Shown here: positions 18,514 to 27,623 of the stretch, one piece after another | Layout of the letters: every line of letters begins with the position of its first letter | Position numbering within the stretch: position 1 is the stretch's first letter | NCBI GenBank assembly: GCA_046350055.1 | Contig: JAXMBC010000001.1 | Location: forward strand, 2,418,001-2,482,000 | Length of the DNA: 64,000 bases | Direction: 5' to 3' | Source: JAEUIE01 sp046350055 | GTDB lineage: Bacteria; Planctomycetota; Planctomycetia; Gemmatales; HRBIN36 | The notes under the pieces: generated by a model | Told to the model about the DNA's origin: nothing | The model's input: only the letters and a program-made list of their open reading frames with translations | Databases searched by the model: none | Program-made: the position numbers and the translations under genes

Positions 18514-19917
18514 ATGGTCTACTCGCATGTGATCCGTGGTCAGCGGTTTGTCTTTGCTCATCTGGCAGAGTTGCTGGCGAAGGCGAATGAACGGAAGTCA
18601 GGCGATGAACTGGCAGGTATTGCTGCCACTTCGGAACAGGAACGGGTGGCAGCCAAGCTGGCCCTGGCTGATGTGCCGTTACAGGCCTTTCTCGATCAGC
18701 CGGTGATTGATCCTGAAGTGGATGATGTCAGCCGATTGATTCTGGAGACTCATGATTCTGCCCGGTTTCAGTCGTACCGCAGCATGACAGTGGGTGAGTT
18801 TCGCGAATGGCTGCTCGGGTCGATGAGAACGCCTGAGCAATTGCGGAACATTGCCTGGGCCATCACACCGGAGATGGCAGCAGCGGTTACCAAGCTGATG
18901 GCGAATAAGGAACTGGTGGCGGTGGCCAGCTGTATTCGCCGTGTGACTCGGTTGCGAAACACCATGGGGCAGCGTGGGGTGCTGGGCATACGTCTGCAGC
19001 CCAATCATCCTACCGATGATCTGGCGGGTATCCTGGTCTCCGCACTGGATGGTCTGCTCTTTGGCTGTGGCGATGCGGTGATCGGCGTCAATCCTGCGAC
19101 CGATTCCGTGCAATCGGTCTCAGCGATTCTGCACGGACTGGATCGGCTGATCAGCCATTTTCGCATTCCTACGCAGGCATGCTGCCTGGCACATCTGACG
19201 ACGCAACTGGCCTGTCTGGAAGCTGCTGCGCCGGTCGATCTGTTGTTTCAGTCCATTGCGGGAACGCAAGCCGCCAATGCCAGCTTCGGCATCTCGCTGG
19301 CGCAACTTACCGAAGGTCAGCAGCAAGTAAGAGCATCACATGGACAACGACCGGGGCCCTGGCTGGGGCAGCAGGTGATGTACTTTGAGACCGGGCAGGG
19401 GAGTGCCCTCTCAGCGGAGGCGCACCAGGGCATCGATCAACTGACGCTGGAAGCTCGAGCTTATGGCGTAGCCCGGGCCTATGATCCGTTCCTCGTCAAC
19501 AGCGTGGTCGGCTTCATCGGGCCGGAGTATCTGTTTGATGAAAGGCAGATCATACGAGCGGGGCTGGAAGACCACTTCATGGGCAAGCTGCTGGGTTTGC
19601 CCATGGGGGTGGATGTCTGTTACACCAATCATGCTGAGGCGGATCAGAACTCGGCGGACAATCTGCTGCTTTTACTCGCTGCGGCGGGGTGCAACTACTT
19701 CATGGGCGTGCCCTGTGCTGATGACGTCATGCTGAATTACCAGACGACCAGTTACCATGATGCAGCCATGACCCGAGAGCTGTTTGGCCTGTCGCCTGCG
19801 CCGGAGTTTCGCGACTGGCTGGAAGCACAAGGTATCTATCAACAGGGACGACTGGCCCCTGCTTCTGAACAACGACCACTACTACTGGATCAACTGCACA
19901 CACTGCTGGAGAGTTAA
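18514..19917 (+). CDS. eutB: Ethanolamine ammonia-lyase large subunit
   Basis: The frame is open earlier, but the ATG at 18514 gives 467 residues, close to the usual 450–460 for EutB, and alignable sequence begins there (YSHVIRGQRFVFAHLAELLAKANERKSGDELAGIAA). Family hallmarks include FQSYRSMTVGEFREWLLG, the TM-barrel segments, and the C-terminal GLPMGVDVCYTNHAEADQNS and MGVPCADDVMLNYQTTSYHD motifs. EutB forms, with EutC, the adenosylcobalamin-dependent enzyme that converts ethanolamine to acetaldehyde and ammonia. It is the first gene of a three-gene overlapping operon; its stop overlaps the permease start by one base. No reactivase (eutA) or microcompartment gene is in view. Confidence 0.93.
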   Translation: MVYSHVIRGQRFVFAHLAELLAKANERKSGDELAGIAATSEQERVAAKLALADVPLQAFLDQPVIDPEVDDVSRLILETHDSARFQSYRSMTVGEFREWLLGSMRTPEQLRNIAWAITPEMAAAVTKLMANKELVAVASCIRRVTRLRNTMGQRGVLGIRLQPNHPTDDLAGILVSALDGLLFGCGDAVIGVNPATDSVQSVSAILHGLDRLISHFRIPTQACCLAHLTTQLACLEAAAPVDLLFQSIAGTQAANASFGISLAQLTEGQQQVRASHGQRPGPWLGQQVMYFETGQGSALSAEAHQGIDQLTLEARAYGVARAYDPFLVNSVVGFIGPEYLFDERQIIRAGLEDHFMGKLLGLPMGVDVCYTNHAEADQNSADNLLLLLAAAGCNYFMGVPCADDVMLNYQTTSYHDAAMTRELFGLSPAPEFRDWLEAQGIYQQGRLAPASEQRPLLLDQLHTLLES

Positions 19918-21410
19918 TGGGAAACGCTACGGACCGCGAATCGGAGTATCTGGCAGACGATGCACAGACGCTGCACAAGCTGGGATATGCACAGGAATTA
20001 GCCCGGTGTCTGGGAGGCTTTTCCAACTATGCCATCTCACTATCGATCATCTGCATTCTGGCGGGTGGACTCACGTCGTTCCACATCGGCTTCGGCAGTG
20101 TTGGCGGGGCAGCGATCGGCATTGGCTGGCCACTGGCGTGCCTGTTTTCGTTGTGCGTTGCATTGTCCATGGGACAGATAGCTTCGGCTTTTCCGACAGC
20201 AGGCGGACTGTATCACTGGGCAGCGATTCTAGGAGGCCGGGGGCTGGGCTGGTTGACAGCGTGGTTCAACCTGGCAGGGCTGGTGACGGTGCTGGCAGCC
20301 ATCAATGTCGGAACTGTGCAGTTCATGTTCAATGCATTCTGGCCCGAGGAGACGTGCACGCCGGGCAAGCAACTGCTGATGGTCACGCTGATTACCGTGA
20401 CGCAGGCAATGATCAATCACCTGGGCATGCGGGTGACCAAGGTGCTGACCGATTTCAGTGGCTACTGGATTCTGCTGGTCTCGGTAGTACTGACACTGTG
20501 TCTGCTGTCGGGTGCTACCAGCTGGGATCTCTCGCGGCTGACCAGTTTCAGCAACTTCAGTGGCCTGCCGGCGGAGTCGCCGATCTGGCCACAGACCGAT
20601 TCGCTGTGGTGGCTCTTTTCACTGGGGCTGCTGTTGCCTGCGTATACCATTACCGGGTTTGATGCCTCGGCCCATGCCTCGGAAGAGACGATTCATGCCA
20701 GCCACAATGTACCGAAGGGGATTGTGCGTTCGGTGCTGGTCTCGGGCATCTTTGGCTGGATCATGCTGATCGCCATCGTGCTGGCCATGAAGTCGCCGAC
20801 TGCTGCCATGGAGCAGGGCGAGAAGATGTTCTTCACGACGCTCTACGAGGTGCTCTCCAATGGCTGGGCCAGGGCGATGTGCGTGGGCATTACTATTGCC
20901 CAGTACCTGTGTGGCCTGGCAACGGTAACCTCGGCCTCGCGGATGACCTATGCGTTTGCCCGCGATGGTGGGCTGCCTGGTTCGTTGGCGATCCGACGGG
21001 TATCGCCTCGCTTCCGCACGCCAGCGGTGGCGATCTGGCTGGTGGCGATCGTTTCGATTCTGTTCACGCTCTACTCGCCGATCTATTCAACGATCACAGC
21101 TGTATGCGTGATCTTCCTCTACATTTCCTACGTGTTGCCAACGGCACTGGGACTGGTGGCGCTGGGGCGAACGTGGACGACATTAGGGCCCTGGCAACTG
21201 GGCATATGGTTTCGGCCTCTGGCGATCATCAGTGTGCTGGGTTGTGTGTTTCTGATCTTCATCGGCATGCAGCCTCCGAACGAAAAAGCAGCCATAGTAG
21301 TTCCGGGGGTGCTGGTCTTCCTGGCAGTGTACTGGCTGCTGTATGCCCGCAAGCATTTTGCCGGTCTACCGGTGAGTAAGAAGACGATGCAGAAAGGCGA
21401 CCATGCCTGA
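19917..21410 (+). CDS. APC-superfamily amino acid/amine permease, probable ethanolamine transporter
   Basis: The 497-residue integral membrane protein has about 12 hydrophobic helices and APC features: LGGFSNYAISLSIICILAGG at the start, the substrate-binding SMGQIASAFPTAGGLYHW, and GFDASAHASEETIHASHNVPKGI in the middle. The last matches the amino acid/choline (GABA permease-like) branch rather than the classic EutH channel. Its start overlaps the eutB stop (TAATG) and its end overlaps the eutC start by 8 bp. This position makes ethanolamine or a related amine the most likely substrate; that is inference from context. Confidence 0.88.
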   Translation: MGNATDRESEYLADDAQTLHKLGYAQELARCLGGFSNYAISLSIICILAGGLTSFHIGFGSVGGAAIGIGWPLACLFSLCVALSMGQIASAFPTAGGLYHWAAILGGRGLGWLTAWFNLAGLVTVLAAINVGTVQFMFNAFWPEETCTPGKQLLMVTLITVTQAMINHLGMRVTKVLTDFSGYWILLVSVVLTLCLLSGATSWDLSRLTSFSNFSGLPAESPIWPQTDSLWWLFSLGLLLPAYTITGFDASAHASEETIHASHNVPKGIVRSVLVSGIFGWIMLIAIVLAMKSPTAAMEQGEKMFFTTLYEVLSNGWARAMCVGITIAQYLCGLATVTSASRMTYAFARDGGLPGSLAIRRVSPRFRTPAVAIWLVAIVSILFTLYSPIYSTITAVCVIFLYISYVLPTALGLVALGRTWTTLGPWQLGIWFRPLAIISVLGCVFLIFIGMQPPNEKAAIVVPGVLVFLAVYWLLYARKHFAGLPVSKKTMQKGDHA

Positions 21411-22161
21411 CGAACCTGTGGCTGTTGCACACGCTGCCCTGGCTCGTGCTCTGACACGGACCAATGCCAGGCTCTTCACCGGGCGCGCCGGTACAGGGTA
21501 CACCACGGCTACGGCGTTGCAGTTGCGAGCGGATCATGCGGCGGCACGGGATGCGGTGCATCAGGAGTGCGACTTGCTGCGGGACTTTGGTCCGGAGCGG
21601 ATCGAGCAGTATCAACTCTTCAGCACGAGCACGCTGGCGGGCAGCCGGGCGGAGTACCTGCTGCGACCTGATCGTGGCCGGCGCTTCAGTGATGTGAGTG
21701 CTCAACAGATTATTTCGCACTGTGTGAAGGAGCCGGTATTGCAACTGGTGCTGGGCGATGGTTTATCGGCTACGGCACTGGCAACCCAGGGGCCCGTGCT
21801 GATGGACCTGCTCTGGAGAAGAGCACGTGCTCTGAACTGGAGCCTGGGCAGGCCGTTCCTTATTCAGCATTGTCGCGTGGGGATACTCAATGAGATAGGC
21901 AGGCTGCTGAACCCGGAAGTGGTGGTGCTGCTCATCGGGGAACGCCCGGGGCTGGCCCAGGCGGATTCGCTGTCGGCCTACCTGGCCTATCGCCCGCAGC
22001 CGGGGCAGACTGATGCTCATCGCAATCTGATTTCCAACATCCACAGCCAGGGGGTGCCGCTGGAGCAGGCGGCGGAGCGTATTATGCAACTGGTGATGCA
22101 GATGCGGGAGTTAGGGTACAGCGGGGTGAGGGTGAAGGAGGGATTGGCTCTTCCGCGCTGA
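21403..22161 (+). CDS. eutC: Ethanolamine ammonia-lyase small subunit
   Basis: The 252-residue protein is of typical EutC length. It shows the family blocks ARALTRTNARLFTGRAG, QLVLGDGLSATAL (adenosylcobalamin-binding region), VGILNEIGRLLNPEVVVLLIGERPGLAQADSLSAYLAYRP, and a terminal helix with MREL. It completes the AdoCbl-dependent lyase with EutB. It starts inside the permease gene (8-bp overlap), so it is translationally coupled. The operon ends here; the next 215 bp hold a hairpin-rich repeat. Confidence 0.93.
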   Translation: MPDEPVAVAHAALARALTRTNARLFTGRAGTGYTTATALQLRADHAAARDAVHQECDLLRDFGPERIEQYQLFSTSTLAGSRAEYLLRPDRGRRFSDVSAQQIISHCVKEPVLQLVLGDGLSATALATQGPVLMDLLWRRARALNWSLGRPFLIQHCRVGILNEIGRLLNPEVVVLLIGERPGLAQADSLSAYLAYRPQPGQTDAHRNLISNIHSQGVPLEQAAERIMQLVMQMRELGYSGVRVKEGLALPR

Positions 22162-22169
22162 TTCTGGCT

Positions 22170-22270
22170 CTCCCCCTTGAACAAGGGGGAGTTGGAGGGG
22201 GTTCTGTCGTGTTGGCGTCAGGTACTTGCAGTCACTAACCCCACCCAACCTCCCCTTATTCAAGGGGAGG
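22170..22270 (+). repeat. MITE-like element, copy 1 (two terminal hairpins)
   Basis: The left arm is a perfect hairpin, CTCCCCCTTG / CAAGGGGGAG (22170–22191), followed by TTGGAGGGGGTT. The right arm is the rough mirror image, AACCCCACCCAA followed by the hairpin CCTCCCCTT / AAGGGGAGG (22249–22270). The element therefore folds as a long imperfect inverted repeat around a roughly 35-bp unique centre. A second copy lies at 53062–53203 in the opposite orientation. It may also terminate the eut transcript. Confidence 0.7.
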
Positions 22271-22377
22271 AGTCAGGCCGGCCTTCGTGATTCAACTTTC
22301 TCACTCGATAATCGTGGCCATCAGAACTGCATCGTTGTGGGCGGTGTCGTATAATCGCATGGCCTAGTATTTGATAA

Positions 22378-23034
22378 ATGACTATGGAAGAATTCCTTCA
22401 AACACTACTGGAACAGGGCCATATTCGTTTTGACGAGCCGCCGGTGCTGGCCGTGGGGACTGCACGGATCAACAGGGTACTGCATCAGGCACTGGAGCGG
22501 GATGTGCTTTCATTGGCGGGGCCGGCACTCACGCTTAACCCAGCATTGGCTCTAGCAGCGGCCAACTATGTGCAGCAGACCGCCTGGTTGCTGGTGAACC
22601 GCGATGAAGCGGTCGAGCAGGCAGTGCAGCGGCTGGTCACGTTGCCGGAAGCTACCTCAGCGAATGACCTCGCCAGTGCGGATCTACTGCTGCGGTACCT
22701 GCCCAATCTGTACCAGCGGGCAGTGGCCATCTCACCGGAAGATGTGCTATCGCAACATTTGAAGGAGACGCTGCTCCGCTGGCCGCTGTCGGGTGTACTG
22801 GCAGATTTGCCGGACAAGCCGGTGGGATCGCTCGATTTCTTTGGCCACCGGGGCTTGCAGTTGCGTTATGCTGAAAGGCTGGCGGTACGGCCGCGGGCAG
22901 GGTGGGGGCCGAGCGATGCCGCGAGCCTGGATGCGGTGGCGCTGGTCTTTGAACTGCAGGACATGAGTCTCGATCAATTGAAAGTTATCACGGTGGCCTC
23001 GGCAGAGGAGCCGATTGAGGATACCCATGAGTGA
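22378..23034 (+). CDS. MoxR ternary-system accessory protein (first gene)
   Basis: This 218-residue protein is mostly helical and has no signal peptide or membrane segment. It starts MTMEEFLQTLLEQGHIRF, which reads like a small helical adaptor. Leucine-rich helices follow (LLVNRDEAVEQAVQRLVTLPEA), and a beta-rich end includes SLDFFGHRGLQLRYAERLAVRP. I do not recognise a named domain with certainty; in MoxR–vWA–beta-propeller clusters the first gene often encodes a protein of this kind. It overlaps the MoxR start by 8 bp, so it is co-translated with the ATPase and is probably a partner or adaptor. Confidence 0.75.
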   Translation: MTMEEFLQTLLEQGHIRFDEPPVLAVGTARINRVLHQALERDVLSLAGPALTLNPALALAAANYVQQTAWLLVNRDEAVEQAVQRLVTLPEATSANDLASADLLLRYLPNLYQRAVAISPEDVLSQHLKETLLRWPLSGVLADLPDKPVGSLDFFGHRGLQLRYAERLAVRPRAGWGPSDAASLDAVALVFELQDMSLDQLKVITVASAEEPIEDTHE

Positions 23035-24157
23035 TCTGACCATTGCACAACGTCTGCAGCAGGAAGTGATCGAGCCGATGAAGGCCCGGTACGTGGGGCG
23101 TGATGAGGTGATCGACCTCATCGGCCTGGCCCTGGTGGCAGGCGAGCATCTGTTCCTGTATGGCCCGCCGGGCACGGCCAAGTCGGCCCTGGTGCGTGAG
23201 TTCTCCAGCCTGGTGCAGGGGCGCTACTTCGAATACATGCTGACCCGCTTCTCCGAGCCGAATGAAATCTTTGGGCCGATTGACATCGGTAAGTTGCGGG
23301 AAGGGGTGGTGGCGACGGTGACCTCGTCGATGCTGCCTGAAGCGGAGTTTGCCTTCCTGGATGAGTTGTTCAATGCCAACAGCGCAATTCTCAATAATCT
23401 GCTGACGGTGCTGAATGAGCGAGTCTATCGCCGCGGGGCGGAGACGCATCATCTGCCGCTGCTGTCGCTCTTCTCAGCGTCGAATCACCTGCCGGAGGAT
23501 GATGCCCTGCAGGCGCTGTTTGACCGGTTTCTGATCCGCTGCCAGGTGAACAATCTGCCCCGGGAGCAGTTGCCTCACTTGTTGACTTCGGGCTGGCTGC
23601 TGGAGGGTAGCAGGTTGCTGCAGTCGACGATCACTGCTGGTGATATACGGCAACTGTCGAGCCAGATTCGGCAAGTCTCGTTCACAGCCATGCTGCCGAG
23701 CTATGCCGAGGTGGTGGTGAAGGTGCGTGACCTGGGTATCGCACTGTCGGACCGTCGTTCGGTCAAGATTCTGAAGCTGATGGCAGCCTCGGCGGTGCTG
23801 TGTGGCCGCACGGAAGTGGTGCCAGGTGATATGTGGGTGCTGCGTTATGTGTGGGACAGGGAGGAACAGATTCAGCCCTTGGCGACGCTGGTGCAAGGCG
23901 TGCTGGAACAGCAGAGTAAGGATGTGCTGCTGCATTCGCTGGCAACACCACATCCTACTGTCGATGCTGAGAGTCTGGCACTGCAACTAGCAGAGATCAA
24001 GAAGGAGATTGAAAGCAGTCCGAAGACACTGACCAGCCTGGCCCGGTTGCGGGAGCGGGTGAGCATCCTCAGCGACAAGGCAGCGTGGGTTGCGGATGAA
24101 ACAGCCCGGCAACATCTGCTTTCCCTGGCTCGAGAGTACCTGCAACAACTGAAATAA
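23027..24157 (+). CDS. MoxR-family AAA+ ATPase (RavA-like)
   Basis: From the ATG at 23027 the protein has 376 residues. It carries Walker A GPPGTAKS (46–53), FEYMLTRFSEPNEIFGPIDI (about 69–88), Walker B FAFLDE (D112, E113), sensor 1 in LFSASNHLPEDD (about 150) and an arginine-finger region after FDRFLIRC. The LTRF-x-E-P-x-E-x-F-G-P pattern places it near the RavA branch of MoxR ATPases. MoxR proteins act as ATP-driven chaperone-like machines on vWA-domain partners. The next genes supply a vWA protein and beta-propellers, so this is the motor of the five-gene system. It overlaps the genes on both sides. Confidence 0.93.
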   Translation: MSDLTIAQRLQQEVIEPMKARYVGRDEVIDLIGLALVAGEHLFLYGPPGTAKSALVREFSSLVQGRYFEYMLTRFSEPNEIFGPIDIGKLREGVVATVTSSMLPEAEFAFLDELFNANSAILNNLLTVLNERVYRRGAETHHLPLLSLFSASNHLPEDDALQALFDRFLIRCQVNNLPREQLPHLLTSGWLLEGSRLLQSTITAGDIRQLSSQIRQVSFTAMLPSYAEVVVKVRDLGIALSDRRSVKILKLMAASAVLCGRTEVVPGDMWVLRYVWDREEQIQPLATLVQGVLEQQSKDVLLHSLATPHPTVDAESLALQLAEIKKEIESSPKTLTSLARLRERVSILSDKAAWVADETARQHLLSLAREYLQQLK

Positions 24158-24879
24158 TGTCCCCCCTGCATTCCATCACCTGTGCCAGTCTGCCTGCCGT
24201 TCACCTGGAGCGGCTTGCCCCGGTACGTGCCTGGAAACAGGTGAAGGCCCAGAACCGGGATGGCATCCTCTGGCTCTGCTGGCCGGCTCATACGACGGGC
24301 GTGGCGGAGCTGCTGTATCCACTGCCTGGAGTGGAACTCTACGAAAAGCGGGGGCTGCACTGGTTCGCTTTCAAGAGACAACTGCCCAGTTTCGAAGTCC
24401 CTGATCTGGGGATGGCACGGCTGCTAGCGGAACTGCTCTTTCCCGCGCCGGTAGTGTTGCCCGCTGTGCCGAAGGAGTCACGCCAGCCGGTGCAATTGAC
24501 TCTCGCTGTGGACTCGACGCCTCGGCAAGCATCGGCACTCGTGTGCAAACTCAGTGCTCTGCATGACTGGCTGGAGACGGTCCCTACGCCACGGTTCCGT
24601 GAATTGCGTGCTATGAGGCAGCGGGAGCAGGTGCTGGTGATGGGCAGGAATCTGCCACCAGTTGGTGAAGCCGAGCGGTACTGGGGCCAGCGATTGCTGG
24701 TGCCCCTGGGCTATCGTTACGAGCCATTCTTCCCGGAGGCGATACTGCTGAACATCTTCGACCTGGCAGCCAGGCAATTGCTGATTCTCAACCATACAGG
24801 CATGGAGTTGATCGATACCTCCCAGGCACAGCCACTTACCCGTGCAGGGGTGAAGCTGGCCCTGACGGAGGCACGCTGA
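24157..24879 (+). CDS. MoxR–vWA–beta-propeller system protein (bpX-type domain)
   Basis: The 240-residue protein has no signal peptide. It contains several short tryptophan-containing beta stretches (VRAWKQVKAQNRDGILWLCWPA, LYPLPGVELYEKRGLHWFAFKRQLP) and a helical centre (SALVCKLSALHDWLETVPTPRFRELRAM). It ends with PEAILLNIFDLAARQLLILNHTGMELID. It has the size, position and texture of the bpX-type ternary-system domains that always accompany these MoxR/vWA genes; I cannot assign the exact bpX number by eye. Start and stop overlap the neighbours by one base each, so stoichiometric co-translation is likely. Confidence 0.75.
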   Translation: MSPLHSITCASLPAVHLERLAPVRAWKQVKAQNRDGILWLCWPAHTTGVAELLYPLPGVELYEKRGLHWFAFKRQLPSFEVPDLGMARLLAELLFPAPVVLPAVPKESRQPVQLTLAVDSTPRQASALVCKLSALHDWLETVPTPRFRELRAMRQREQVLVMGRNLPPVGEAERYWGQRLLVPLGYRYEPFFPEAILLNIFDLAARQLLILNHTGMELIDTSQAQPLTRAGVKLALTEAR

Positions 24880-27623
24880 TGGACCAACTCCAGACCTACC
24901 TGCAGCCGCCCTGGCCCTATCTCTACGACTTTGCGTCGATCAGCTGGTCAGCCCGCGAGGATGCTCTTGTCTATGAGCATGGCGAGACCTTTGTGCTGCG
25001 CGTACCGCTGGCACAGTTCATCGACGGCTTCTGCCAGGAACGGGAGCTGATCAACTTCGGCTACATCCTGCATCTGCTCGACATCTTCCTGAAGGAGAAG
25101 ACCCATCGCCCAGCGATCTGCACGACGCTGCGACAGTTGATGAAGCAGCCCGGTGTGTCGTATCGCAATGCGGGGTTGCTGGCGGCTCATGTCACTCCGC
25201 AGATAGCCTCTTCCGTTCGTCCGTCACTTGCAGCGGACGTGTATCGCAAGCTGGCGAACCCCCTGCATCGGCTCTTTGACAGTGAACCCAGCTGCGGGCA
25301 ACTGGATGCGACTGCACCCATACAGATTCTCTACGACTTGCCGACGCTGACCGCGCTGGAGTTCGAGAACCTGGTGTGCGATGAGCTGAGCAAGCTGAAT
25401 GAGGACGATCTGAAACACTGGCTGCGGATGGGCGAATCGCCGGAGAAACAGAAGCCTGTGCTGCCAGTGCTGCAGTCGGCTGCATGGGAAGAGACGATGG
25501 CAGGCCGTGAGAGGCTGCGTGGGGTTGCACCGTTCCTGACGCCACTCATGAGCGCCCTGACACTGCCGCCGCGCCGGCTGGTGATCAATGATTTGCCGCT
25601 GGGTGGCTATGCCGATGTGTCCAACCGGGGCCGGATCGATGCCCTGTTGCCCACGCAGTTTGCTCTCGATCCTGATGACTTCATTCGCCGTTTTGCCGAG
25701 CAGGAGCTGCTCTACTTCCGGCGTGAGGATCCGGTCACGCTGCCCGAAGCGGATCTGCTGCTGATTCTTGACCAGGGCATTCGCACCTGGGGCAGCACCC
25801 GGCTCCGACTCACAGCAGCTGCGCTGGCGCTGGCGATCAAGGCACAGCGTCATGGCCGCAAAGTCTACCTCACCACGAGCAGCCACTATCGTGAGATGTT
25901 GGATGTCAACGAGCACAAGCCAGAGCAACTGGCTGAAGTGCTGGAGAAGAGCGATCTGACGAGCCATCCTTCGGTGGCGATTTCCATGCTGGCGGAACTC
26001 ACCAGAGAGCAGACGCTGGACGTGGTGCTGCTAAGCCATCCGCGAAACTTGCTGGAGCGGGCGGTGATCGTAGCGAATCAGGCGTTCCATACCGAGAGCA
26101 GGCTCTTTGCCCTCACGGTGGATGAGGAGAGTAACGCCTGCTGGGGCGAGATCAGGCATGGCGAGCTGACGCGGGTGCAGCGGTTTCACATCCAGCCGGT
26201 GCATCGGCCTGAAACCAAGAAGAAGCGGAATCGTGCGATTGGCGAATCGCATCGTGGTCTGCGCTGGACTGGTCCGGTGGAGCCGTTTGCTTCGCCGTTC
26301 CAGGTGCCTCAGCGATACAGGGTGGTGGACGTCGATTTCGATACGGATGACGAAATGATGTATGTGCTGGACAGCTCCGGGAGGGTGACAGCATATTGGA
26401 TGTACGAGCCTCACTTCAGCACGCTGCTGCCTCGGGTGATGCATGAACAGGAATCGCCACCGCTGACCGGAATCACTGGTGTACCTCGGGGCTTTGTAGC
26501 ATTCGGCATGGAGAATCATCAGGTCATCCACATGGCACAGTTTGATATGCATGTGAAAGCCCAGCGTGTTCAGCTGGCCAAGCATCACGGTTTTTCTGAC
26601 CGTATGATGGCAAGCCACATTGTCGGCCCCATGGGGGTACGTTGCCATCTGCCAGCAAGTGACGAACTCTGGTTTACGTCAATGGATGGTGGCTGCGCGC
26701 TGGTATATGATCTGCAAGAAAACAGCACACAGATGAAGTACGACGAAGAACATGTCATTGAGACACTGCGAGTCCAGGCGTGGCGCAAGCCAACCATCAG
26801 CGGGGGAAAGACTCGCCTGGAACAGTTTGCCTTTCGTTCCACCACGGGTGAAATCACCATCAATGACAAGGGACAAGAATTTCGATTTACACCTCTCTCC
26901 GATGGTAACCCGTTACACTTGAACCAGACCATCAAGGAAGTGCAGAAGGGTGGCGACGTGCTTTGCCTGCTGATGCAGGTCCCCAGGACGAGCAGTACTA
27001 TCCTGTATGCGTACTCGCTTCCCCATTTTCATCGGATCGGTGAATTCAACGACGTCAACTACTTCAAGCTCTCCGCTTCGGGGCGTTACCTGGCCCATCG
27101 GCTGCATCCCTTCTGTGTGCAGGTGCTGGACCTGCAGCAGAACAATCGGATGGTCTTGCGGACACGCTCGGGCAATATGGTGAAGGTGCGTGAGATGGTG
27201 GCGGGGCCGGGCTGGCTTTATGTACGTTACAGCTCCCGGCAGTCCAACTATCTCATCGACTGGCGGAGTGGCGTGTTGCAGTGCACTTATCGCAGTGCAC
27301 ATCCGCATGAATACGCTCAGCAGCCGGTTCATCGCTCTTCCATGGTGGAACTAGGCTACACTTCCAATAAGGACAGGAAGGTCCATCGCTGTCACATCAC
27401 CTATGGTCACCGCATCATGGCCGATGAGCTGGGACATATCTGGGTGCATGATCTGCATGACAACCTGATCTGTGTGTTCCTGCTCGATCAGACGGATCTT
27501 GCCGGTTGGATGCCCGACGGCACCACGTTTGGCCCGGCACGCCTGGTGGGCCATGACAGCATCCCCGATGCACCGCGTCTCTTTGCTGAGGCGCTGCTGC
27601 GATCTGGAGGAACGGTAGCATGA
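24879..27623 (+). CDS. vWA-like domain fused to a beta-propeller (ternary-system core protein)
   Basis: The 914-residue protein has an N-terminal helical region (about 1–180) and a linker with YADVSNRGRIDALLPTQFALDPDDFIRRFAEQELLYF, typical of MoxR-partner vWA proteins. A vWA-like Rossmann domain follows (about 290–430). Where the MIDAS should be (D-x-S-x-S) the sequence is D298-Q-G-I-R, so both serines are missing. From about residue 480 to the end there are repeated beta-strands of a WD/beta-propeller (VVDVDFDTDDEMMYVLDSSGRV and similar blades). The fusion puts the MoxR substrate domain and the propeller in one chain. It overlaps the genes on both sides. Confidence 0.85.
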   Translation: MDQLQTYLQPPWPYLYDFASISWSAREDALVYEHGETFVLRVPLAQFIDGFCQERELINFGYILHLLDIFLKEKTHRPAICTTLRQLMKQPGVSYRNAGLLAAHVTPQIASSVRPSLAADVYRKLANPLHRLFDSEPSCGQLDATAPIQILYDLPTLTALEFENLVCDELSKLNEDDLKHWLRMGESPEKQKPVLPVLQSAAWEETMAGRERLRGVAPFLTPLMSALTLPPRRLVINDLPLGGYADVSNRGRIDALLPTQFALDPDDFIRRFAEQELLYFRREDPVTLPEADLLLILDQGIRTWGSTRLRLTAAALALAIKAQRHGRKVYLTTSSHYREMLDVNEHKPEQLAEVLEKSDLTSHPSVAISMLAELTREQTLDVVLLSHPRNLLERAVIVANQAFHTESRLFALTVDEESNACWGEIRHGELTRVQRFHIQPVHRPETKKKRNRAIGESHRGLRWTGPVEPFASPFQVPQRYRVVDVDFDTDDEMMYVLDSSGRVTAYWMYEPHFSTLLPRVMHEQESPPLTGITGVPRGFVAFGMENHQVIHMAQFDMHVKAQRVQLAKHHGFSDRMMASHIVGPMGVRCHLPASDELWFTSMDGGCALVYDLQENSTQMKYDEEHVIETLRVQAWRKPTISGGKTRLEQFAFRSTTGEITINDKGQEFRFTPLSDGNPLHLNQTIKEVQKGGDVLCLLMQVPRTSSTILYAYSLPHFHRIGEFNDVNYFKLSASGRYLAHRLHPFCVQVLDLQQNNRMVLRTRSGNMVKVREMVAGPGWLYVRYSSRQSNYLIDWRSGVLQCTYRSAHPHEYAQQPVHRSSMVELGYTSNKDRKVHRCHITYGHRIMADELGHIWVHDLHDNLICVFLLDQTDLAGWMPDGTTFGPARLVGHDSIPDAPRLFAEALLRSGGTVA

